Source: Adiantum capillus-veneris
Lineage: Eukaryota; Streptophyta; Polypodiopsida; Polypodiales; Pteridaceae
NCBI GenBank assembly: GCA_014529385.2
Contig: CM043960.1
Span: 123,284,543-123,348,542 of the forward strand
Length of the DNA: 64,000 nt
Direction of reading: 5' to 3'
Below the pieces are notes generated by a model. That model ran no database searches, was not told where the DNA came from, and worked only from the letters and a program-made list of their open reading frames with translations. Positions 1 through 8,464 of the stretch are shown here, one piece after another; position 1 is the first letter of the stretch; each line of letters starts with the position of its first letter. The position numbers and the translations under genes are program-made.

Positions 1-1370
1 CACCTTTTTTTAACAGGAGACGCCGGCACAGGGAAAACGTTTACTTTGCGTGCAATCATCCAAGGCTTGGTTCGGCACTATGCACCTTCGATAGAAGGAA
101 ATATTGAGCTTCCAACAACATTGTTGATGGCATATACAGGCAAAGCAACATTCAACCTTGATGGCACAACAATACACTCTGCGTTGCGCCTTCCATTGAT
201 GGTAACTGAGATGGTCCCTCTTTCCAACGACACCGTCAATGACCTATCCCAGGCAAATGCAAACCTCAAACTAGTTGTTTTTGAGGCTTCCTTGATAGGC
301 AACAGGCTGCTGCATATTATTGACACAAGACTCCGATCTATAAAGCACAAACACAATGAACCTTCGGTGGCCTGGACGTTATCTTTTGTGGCGATCTTTG
401 GCAAGTAAGCCCTGTCCGTGATCGTTGGATTTTCCGTGACACAAGCAATACACTTGACATCCTCACACCATCCAGCTGGAACACACATATCACATGCGCT
501 GAGCTAACAACACCAATGCGTCAATCAAATGAATTGTTTATAGAGTTCTTAAATAGGATACGTGTTGCAGAGCAAACACAAAGAGACTTGGCATTTATCA
601 ATGACACATTTGCAAACAACAACTTCGACATTTTTACAACACCTCATCTTTTCTTCACAAATAAACTAAAGGCTAAGCACAACCAAACGGTCTTTGAGAA
701 CTTGCAAGAGACACCATACATCATCAAGTCTCATGAAAAATTCCACAAAACATGCTCAAAGAACCTAGTCATTCCAAACAACCCTCAAGTAACTGCTGGA
801 TTATCCTCCATCCTTGAGCTAAAGCCAGGAATGATAGTCGAACTTTGTGCTAGCAATATCAATGTGCTTGATGCTTTGGTCAATGGTGCAGATGGAATCT
901 TCCAAACAACAAACAACAGAGCACAATCATTAATAGATTGGGTGGAGTTCTTCGATACCTCAATTGGAAGGAGACATCGATCCCAAAATGCACATCTCTA
1001 CCATGCAAACATAAACAAACAATGGACACCAATACTTCAAGTCACAAAAGACTTTCAGGTAGGAAAGAACCCACTCAACCTAGTCTCAAGAACACAACTC
1101 CCAATTCAAGCAGCGAACGCACGCACAATCCATAGATCCCAAGGCTTGACAATGACAACAGTTGCATTCGACCCTACTAGGATCCAATCCCATGGCTCGG
1201 TCTACACAGCTCTATCACGTATCAAAGACCCTGCAAATCTACATATTCTTAGTCTCGTTCTCAAGAGCCACATCAAAACTGACCCCATAGTCCTTAAAGA
1301 AATCAAACGTCTCCGGACAGATGCTAGATGGTCCTACTTGAACGAGCCCCTAGTTGCACTTGAACAAACA
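1..1370 (+). pseudogene. Helentron/Helitron PIF1-type DNA helicase (5' truncated by window, frameshifted)
   Basis: This is the helicase part of a rolling-circle transposon protein. The frame starting at base 1 opens with the Walker A motif GDAGTGKT (bases 16-39), and TGKATFNLDGTTIHSAL follows as in PIF1 helicases. The Walker B position reads VVFEAS, so the usual Asp before Glu is missing. At about base 362 the frame jumps: FGGLDVIFCGD..QVSPV (PIF1 motif III) continues in the frame starting at 363, consistent with loss of one base. That frame stays open through QAANARTIHRSQG (motif V) and VYTALSR (motif VI, about 1210). The Rep/HUH domain would lie upstream of the window. PIF1 motifs fused to a downstream EEP endonuclease fit the Helentron subgroup. 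A cellular PIF1 gene is unlikely because of that fusion and the decay. Confidence 0.85.
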
Positions 1371-2029
1371 CACCATATTGTTGCATCATTAAACATCGTC
1401 TCAATCAACAAACACATTGACCACATCAAGGGCGACCCAAACTTCATGTCATCCAGTATCTTGTGCTTCCAAGAAATGAAACAAAAAAAAAGTATTAACC
1501 CCCTGACACCAAACTTTGAGCATATTCAACATTATAATGGTTATGGTGTATCTATATTCAACATTATAATGGTTATGGTGTATCTATATTCCACCATCCA
1601 AGCATTCAATCCATATGTCAAAAAAATGTCTCAAGAGTAGGACTTGAAATAATTGATGCAACTTTCTCTTTCGAGAATCAAACTACAACTCATATCCATG
1701 TCATAAATGTATACAAATCACCAAACACACCAATAAAAACACTTCTTTTAGAACTCCAACACTTGATACAAGAAAACAATAAAAAAAACCTGAGCATCAT
1801 ACTAGGGGACTTCAACATCGACATCAGCACCACAAAAACCCAATACCAACAGTTGGAATCTCTACTTCATTCAGAGAACTATCGGCAACAAATCAAAGAT
1901 ACAACAACCATCTATAATTCAATGCTAGACCATATTTGGGTGAGAAGCCAACAACCTCACTACATTTGTGACACAAGATTTTGCTTTTGGTCAGATCATT
2001 CAATCACATATATGCTGATCCCAAAATAA
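1371..2029 (+). pseudogene. EEP (AP-endonuclease-like) domain fused to the PIF1 helicase
   Basis: This is the C-terminal endonuclease/exonuclease/phosphatase module of the same polypeptide. LNIVSIN near 1390 supplies the family Asn and ILCFQEM near 1465 the metal-binding Glu. After a frame change the domain resumes with ILGDFNID (about 1800), MLDHIW (about 1922) and SDHSITY (about 1993), the three C-terminal EEP signatures, and ends at a TAA at 2027-2029. The frame change is explained by a 32-bp tandem duplication at 1528-1591: 32 is not a multiple of three, and the downstream frame is collinear with the helicase frame once 32 bp are discounted. EEP domains of this kind occur in non-LTR retrotransposons and in Helentrons; the upstream PIF1 motifs favour the latter. 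Confidence 0.8.
1528..1591 (+). repeat. 32-bp tandem duplication inside the EEP domain
   Basis: Two identical 32-bp copies (1528-1559 and 1560-1591), each beginning AACATTATAATGG, lie head to tail. They shift the reading frame of the endonuclease domain by two bases. Confidence 0.95.
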
Positions 2030-2621
2030 ATAACCCAAAGATCATTGGAGGGGAGACCTCCCCTCCCTTCCCACTTCCCCCACCCTTCCTACCCACCAAA
2101 CCACCGAAGCACAGGGAATCTACATTCATACCATCCAAACACCTACTTTGATGTATATCAACTCATCTCACCGTATGTATCAAACACAATTTTTGTAACC
2201 TACAACCATTTGGTCAACAGAGTTTTTCCCCCTGCTCGATCTTCAGGCTCAACATGCGTGTACGACAATTACCTGATCTCTAAAATGTGTGTCTCCCAAA
2301 GCAACTATGCTAGATTCAATGGATTTCCACCTGACTCTCTCTCTCGATTAATTTTTTGCTTTCCATTTTTCTATTACCAAGGCAAATTTTTATGGCAGGC
2401 CTCGTGATTTTATCACATTTTTTCTTCTTGTTAACTTTGAACAAAAAGATCTACGTTTGTGACAAAAGAGGGGTCATTTGTTCAAAGGCAAACACCGTTT
2501 TTAGAGGGGGTTTCTATTAATCTTTGATCGCATGTGATCTTAATATCTTTTGATACACACCCTTTGAGAGTGAATTAGGGGTACCCTCAATTCATCCCGG
2601 TTCAGTTTTTACTCCTAGTTC
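2030..2621. other. non-coding tail after the helicase-EEP gene
   Basis: I see no coding potential. A short hairpin at 2047-2066 (GGAGGGGA, 4-base loop, TCCCCTCC) follows the stop codon by 18 bases, and a small palindrome (GTGATTTTATCAC) lies near 2404. Either could belong to the 3' end of the rolling-circle element, but no CTRR or other terminus can be assigned. Confidence 0.4.
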
Positions 2622-2830
2622 CACTACTAGAGATCACTTGAATACCGACGCCAATTTACCGACCTCAATGGCAGGCGTCGATATGTGCATTGGGAATATT
2701 GGAGGGGGTCCAATTTTTTAAAAAAATTTACTTCTTGTTTTTCGATGCCCATACCGATGCTAATTCCGACGCCAATATTGAGGCCAATATAAGCGGACAT
2801 ACCGACTCCTGCTGTAAAAAACTCACAGAC
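2622..2830 (+). repeat. CACTA left terminal and subterminal repeats
   Basis: After the CACTAC terminus, several variants of ACCGACGCC occur in both orientations (near 2645, 2670, 2755, 2768 and 2808). In CACTA elements such subterminal repeats are binding sites for the element's TNPA-like protein. Confidence 0.65.
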
Positions 2831-2967
2831 TCTCTTTTCCTGCGCACTTTTGAAATAAAACTCTCTCTCTCACTTCTTCATTTTGCAGACAAATCTGCAC
2901 TTTTATGCCATTGCGGGTTTGAGAAAACAAAGCACACTCCTCTGCGCTTGCACTAGGTGAGATGCGA

Positions 2968-3950
2968 TTTGTCCTACGGCTTGCCATACGCGCTCTTGAC
3001 ATTGCCTAAAGCTTATCTAATCAACTATGGATGGTTTAAGCAATCACACAAGTCGTTTCCGAAGTCCGTTTGCGTTTCTCGGTAGAAAAACGCAAACGGT
3101 CTTAAGAAACGGCTTGTATATTTGGCGTTTCTTCTTGCGGTTTTGCCTACGGCTTGTTATACCCGCTATTGACTTTGCATAAAGAATACCTAATCAGCTA
3201 TGGATGGTTTGGGTAAGTGTTGAAACCGTTTTCGAAGTTCGTTTGCGTTTCTTCGTAGAAAAATACAAACGGACATCAGAAACGGCTTGTGTATTTGATG
3301 TTTCTTCTTGCGGTTTTCTTGCCATACGCACTATTCACTTTTCCTAAAGCTTACCTAATCAAATATGGATGGTTTGAGCAAGTGTTGAAGTCGTTTCTGA
3401 AGTCCGTTTGCGTTTCTCTGTAGAAAAACGCAAACGGACTTCAGAAAAGACTTGTGTATTTAATGTTTTCTCTTGCTGTTTTGTCTATGGCTTGCTATAC
3501 GTGCTATTGAATTTGCGTAAAGCTTACCTAATCAACTATGGATGGTTTGGGCAAGTGTTGAAGCCGTTTTCGAAGTTCGTTTGCGTTTCTCCGTAGAAAA
3601 ACGCGTTTCTTCTTGCGATTTTGCCTGCGGCTTGCCATACACGCTCTTGACATTGCCTAAAGCTTACCTAATCAACTATGGATGATTTGGGCAAGCGCAC
3701 AAGCGGTTTTCGAAGTCTGTTTGCATTTTTCCGTAGAAAAACACAAATGGACTTCGGAAACGGCTTGTGTATTTGACGTTTCTTCTTGATGTTTTATCTA
3801 CGGCTTGTCATACGCACTATTGACTTTGCCTAAAACTTACCTAATCAACTATGAATGGTTTGGATAAAGACACAAGCCGTTTCCGAAGTCTGTTTGAGTT
3901 TTTCCGTAAAAAAATGCGAACGAATTTCAAAAAAAGTTTATGTTTTCATC
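2968..3950 (+). repeat. 173-bp tandem repeat array, forward arm (about 6 copies)
   Basis: Diverged copies of a monomer of about 173 bp run head to tail. Each contains a left half (GAAGTCCGTTTGCGTTT), a short centre, and its reverse complement, then GCTTACCTAATCAACTATGG. Each monomer is therefore itself a long imperfect hairpin of about 60 bp plus a linker. The same monomer returns inverted at 5150-6392. Confidence 0.85.
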
Positions 3951-3953
3951 GTT

Positions 3954-4587
3954 TCTTCTCTCTCCCATTTTCTCCCTCTATCTCTCTATCTCTCTCTACC
4001 TCTCTTTCTCTCTCCTTTCCTCCCTCTATCTCTCTCTTTCTCTCTTTCCCTCCCTCTACCTCTCTATTTCTCTCTATTCTTTCTCTCTTTCCCTCCCTCT
4101 ACCTCTGTATTTGTCTCTTTCGGCTTTGCTCTATCTCTACCTGTCTATCTCTGTCTCTATACCTCTCTTTCTCTCTTTCTCTCCCTCCCCCTCTCTACCT
4201 CTCTTTCTCTCTTTCCCTCCCTCTATCTCCCTATCTTTCTCTCTATCTCTCTCTTTTCCTCCCTCTATCTTTCTCTTTCTCTCCCTCTCCCTCTCTACCT
4301 CTTTTTCTCTCTCCCTCTATATATTTCTCTTTCTCTCTATCTCTCCCTCTTTTCCTCCCTCTCTCTATCTCTCTACCTCTATATTTTCCTCTCTCCCTCT
4401 ACCCCTCTCTTTCCCTCCCTCTCCCTCTGTACCTCTCTTGCTCTCTCCCTCTATCTATCTCTCTATCTCTCTCTCTTTTCCTCCCTCTCTCTACCTCTCT
4501 ACCTGTCTTTCTTCTACCTCTATCTTTCCCTCCTTCCCTCTATCTCTCTATTTCTCTATTCTCTCTCTTTCCCTCCCTCTCCCTCTC

Positions 4588-4637
<50 letters not shown>

Positions 4638-4676
4638 TCTCTCTCTCTACTTTCTCTCTCTTTTTTCTTTAATTAA
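3954..4676 (+). repeat. pyrimidine-only CT-rich tract, about 720 bp
   Basis: The strand is almost pure C+T (CTCTCTTTCCCTCCCTCTATCT-like units grading into (CT)n at about 4592-4632), with scattered A. All three forward frames stay open over about 250 codons and would encode Ser/Leu/Pro/Phe repeats. This results from composition, not from a gene. Long polypurine/polypyrimidine mirror tracts can form triplex (H) DNA. Confidence 0.9.
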
Positions 4677-5091
4677 TTTTTTCTTTTTTTAATGTTTAAT
4701 TTCATTTTCTACTCTTTTTTTCACTAAGTTCTTTATTTATCTAAAGTTTTTTTAATTTCTTTTTACTTTAGTATTTTTTCGTATAAAAACATTAAACTAA
4801 TTAACTTTAAACCTAAACTTAAATTCAAGAAACTACTAAATATAATTAACAACATTTTCTAATTTAACTAACAATCCAAATCAAAACACATAAACTTAAT
4901 TAATTACAACATTATTTAATTTAAATCACAAAATAAAATGCAAATTAAACAAAAATTAAAGTTTATGTGTGTGTGTGAGAGAGAGAGAGAGCAATGAAAG
5001 TTAGTGCACTCACATACACCGTTTGTGTGCACAAAACGGTTGCAAAGTAGCTTCCAAACCTGCAAAAACACACATACACACACACATTGTG

Positions 5092-5141
<50 letters not shown>

Positions 5142-5149
5142 ACAACCAA
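4677..5149. repeat. AT-rich spacer with (CA)n microsatellite
   Basis: An AT-rich stretch (4677-4960) is followed by short GT/GA runs and a CA-repeat region at 5067-5145, with (CA)n longest at 5093-5136. It separates the two inverted 173-bp arrays. No gene is visible. Confidence 0.8.
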
Positions 5150-6392
5150 GAAAATAGTTGATTAGGTAAGCTTTAGGCAATTTCAATAGCGCATATGGCA
5201 AGCCGTAGGAAAAACTGCAAGAAGAAACGTCAAATACACAAGCCGTTTTTAAAGTCCGTTTGCGTTTCTCTATAGAAAAACGCAAACGGATTTCGGAAAT
5301 GGCTTTAACACTTGCCTAAACCATCCATAGTTGATTAGGTAAGCTTTAGGCAAAGTCAATAGCGCGTATGGCAAGCCGTAGGCAAAATCACAAGAAGAAA
5401 CGCCAAACACATAAGCCGTTTCTAAAGTCCGTTTGTATTTTTCTACAAAAAAACACAAACGAACTTCGGAAACGGCTTGTGTGCTTGAGAAAACCATCCA
5501 TAGTTGATTAGGTAAGATTTAGGCAATGTCAAGAGGGCGTATGGAAAGCCGTAGGCAAAATCACAAGAAGAAACGCCAAACACACAAGCCGTTTCTGAAG
5601 TCAGATTGCGTTTATCTACGGACAAACGCAAACGGACTTCGGAAACGGGTTCAATACTTTTCCAAACCATCCATAGTTGATTAGATAAGCTTTAGACAAA
5701 TTCAATAGTGCGTATGGCAAGCCGTAGGCAAAACCGCAAGAAGAAACGTCAAATACACAAGCCGTTTCTGAAGTCCCGTTGCGTGTTTCTACTGAAAACC
5801 GCAAACGGACTTCGGAAACGGCTTCAACACTTGCCCAAACCATCCATAGTTGATTAGGTAATCTTTAGGAAATATCAATAGCGCGTATGGCAACCCGTAT
5901 GTAAAATCGTAAGAAGAAAAGTCAAATACACAAGCCGTTTCTGAAGTCCGTTTGCATTTTTCCACGGAGAAACGCAAACGGACTTCGGAAACGGCTTCAA
6001 CACTTGCCCAAACCATCCATAGTTGATTAGGTAAGCTTTAGGCAATGTCAATAGCGCGTATGGCAACCCGTATGCAAAATCGTAAGAAGCAAAGTCAAAT
6101 ACACAAGCCGTTTCTGAAGTCCGTTTGCATTTTTCCACGGAGAAGCGCAAACGGCTTCAACACTTGCCCAAACCATCCATACTTGATTATGTAAGCTTTA
6201 GGCAAAGCAAACAGCGCGTATGGCAAAACCGCAAGAAGAAAGGTCAAACACACAAGTCGTTTCTCAAGTCGGTTTGCATTTTTCTACGGAAAAATGCAAA
6301 CGTACTTCAAAAATGTCTTGAGCGCTTCACCAAACCATCCATAGTTGATTAGCCAAGCTTTAGGCAATGTAAAGAGCGTGTATGGAAATTTT
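5150..6392 (-). repeat. 173-bp tandem repeat array, inverted arm (about 8 copies)
   Basis: This is the same monomer as at 2968-3950 in reverse orientation; the CCATCCATAGTTGATTAGG linker recurs with a period near 173 bp (for example near 5322, 5495, 5668, 5841 and 6014). Because 173 is not a multiple of three, the short open frames it produces recur in rotating frames, so it is not coding. With the forward arm it forms a large inverted repeat around the CT/CA spacer. Confidence 0.88.
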
Positions 6393-6480
6393 CCAATTAA
6401 CATTATTACCATCCAAATGCATTTACTTGTGCATGTGGTCGATGAAGTTTCAATTGCTGGAGTAGTCAATAACAGATGGA
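6393..6480 (+). pseudogene. CACTA transposase fragment (DUF4218 region) upstream of Ty3 insertion
   Basis: The frame through 6402-6480 reads IQMHLLVHVVDEV....NRW, matching the conserved HLvdEv...RWM segment near the C-terminal domain of TNP2 transposases. The codon series continues directly across the Ty3 insertion at 14567 (M-F-F-L-E-R-F). The rest of the transposase upstream is absent; the 173-bp array abuts this fragment. Confidence 0.75.
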
Positions 6481-7676
6481 TGTAACATTTAATGGCCTAA
6501 TAACTTATGTGTAGCGGAAATTGGCATGAACATAGTGGGCATTTCATTAGAGTCGATTCCTAATGAGAATTACAAGAGTGCTTGGGTGGAGAGAGCAACA
6601 AAAAACATAACACCTAGTTAGATAGCATCGACAATACTTTCAAAAGAGAGAGAAATTAAGCTATTGACAACAGTTGAGGACCGGATTTTCATGGAGCCGG
6701 TCCCCCCTCCAAAAGGCTTTGTATTATGGTTTCTCCCATCAAGAGAGACATTGTACAATACAATTCTTTGTGCTCCTTCCAGACTAGCTAGTGCAATGAA
6801 GATGGAAACTTCATGCACTAAGCAAAACACTTAATCAAACACAACTTGAATTATCCCCGTTCTCAGACCCAAGACCTCACACACCTTCGAAGATGGTGAG
6901 AGCTAGCAGGGTATGAGAGTATATTGAGAGGAAGAAGGAGTATCTTACGAGAAAGATGTACATCTCCTCACATAATCACTCATATTAGCATAGCTTAGCT
7001 TAGTAATTAGCTTGGTAGAGAAGATGAGCATGCATTGAAGCTTGGCTCTTGGTTGGATTTGCATCCACATGCCAAGAGAGTGTAGATGTAGGCTTCTATC
7101 TCACAAGCTTGGAGTAGGTGATGAGCTCTCCATTAAAGCTTGGGAGGAGATAGAGTATTCTTTCTTCACACATGAGCTTGTGTGAGTCTGTGTGTGTTAA
7201 TGCCTTGCAAAAATCAGCCCCCTCTCTCTCTTGGGCGAGCCCTTGCTGCTAATTTGGTCTGGCTTTTGCCTCATTGGCCCTCCCCCAGTCACAAGCCAAT
7301 GGGTGTTAAGCAGCATAAGTGATAGCCTTCTGACATGTGTCCCCCTTTCCCCTTTTGTGAGAGTTTTAGGTAATTAAATAATTAAACTAAACTCTCATTG
7401 GACCCCTTTGCCTCCTGGCCAATAGGAATCAGGCAAGCCATTGGGCTCCTGAATGCTCATTGGACCCCTTGGGAGACTGCCCAATAGTCTTCTACGAGAC
7501 TTAATTCTCATTGGTTTCTTTTATTAAATGTTTTTAAATTAATTAAACTAAATTTACTCTAGCTTAATTCTCATTGGTCCACTTCAAGGGTCTTCCAATA
7601 GGAAATGGGCACACCTTGTGGGCATCCAGGCTAGGGAGATGACCTGTGTCCCTCATTCCCTTTGTGTAAAGGGAGC

Positions 7677-7728
<52 letters not shown>

Positions 7729-8106
7729 CTTTCTCTCTCATCCTTTACCTTTGGGGCTCACCCCCTCCCATGTAGGGATGTGCAAAGACTTTTAGGGCAC
7801 ACACAAAGCATCCAATTTTCCCTAGGGTTGACCTTTGGACACAACCTTTGAATTTTGGAACCTTAGCATTTTGGAAGTTTTAATGGGCTAAACCTTAGGG
7901 TCTTTTTAGCCCATTGTTGCACATGGCTCTTTTGCAGATGGCCCCCCCTTTGGATCCCTATTTTCCCTCCTTTGGATCCCTACTGTGGCCGGTCTGCTAG
8001 CTTAACCAATATTCTAGCTTTTTCTCCCCTGGCACTTCCCCACATTAAATGATCAGTTTAATATGAGAAAATCATTTAGGAGAATTAGATATTGATTATT
8101 ATGACA
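6481..8106 (-). repeat. Ty3 element 3' LTR
   Basis: This repeat is 1626 bp, with ends TGTAACATTT...TTATGACA on the plus strand. It is nearly identical to 12957-14566 and differs by a few substitutions and by the length of an internal (GT)n run (about 7680-7727 here, longer than in the other LTR). Because the element reads on the minus strand, this is its downstream LTR. Confidence 0.95.
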
Positions 8107-8121
8107 TTACCTCTCTCTTGA
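8107..8121 (-). other. polypurine tract of the Ty3 element
   Basis: On the minus strand a purine run, AAGAGAGAGGTAA, directly precedes the TG of the 3' LTR, the expected place for plus-strand priming. Confidence 0.75.
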
Positions 8122-8464
8122 AATCATAGTCGTCCTCGACTATGGTGTAGAGAAGATAAAGCATGTTCATGAGTCCTTTTCTTAGCGGGTAGAGGATCCC
8201 TATGTTACCCTACGACATCATTCCACAATGGATGACTAGTCCATTTGGCGCTTGAGAGCCTGAGGTTGCCGCAAGCATGTCTGCACATCAGTCCTATCAG
8301 TCTTCCATAGTAGAGTGACAAGCTCTACTTGGTGTTTGGGAGACGTCGTCTCCACAAACTTGATCTAAGCATGCATACTACTTTATTTTTGTGCACAAAT
8401 AAAGAAAAAGAGAGAGTCTTATAAGACAAAAATTTTGTTCATTTTTAACATTTTGTACATTTCC
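8122..8464. other. Ty3 3' untranslated region
   Basis: This is the segment between the pol stop and the purine tract. No coding frame of note. Confidence 0.6.

Noticed and set aside
3851-4692. Three overlapping 250-273 aa open frames rich in Ser/Leu
   Set aside because: They result from the CT-rich tract having no stop codons in any frame; no start context, domain or homology signal.
5010-6150. A series of similar ~75-aa open frames on the minus strand, as if a small gene family
   Set aside because: They recur every 173 bp in rotating frames, so the DNA repeat, not the protein, is the conserved unit.
6618-6830. 70-aa frame present twice (also 13094-13306)
   Set aside because: It lies in both LTRs of the Ty3 element; duplication is due to the LTRs, and no protein family is recognised.
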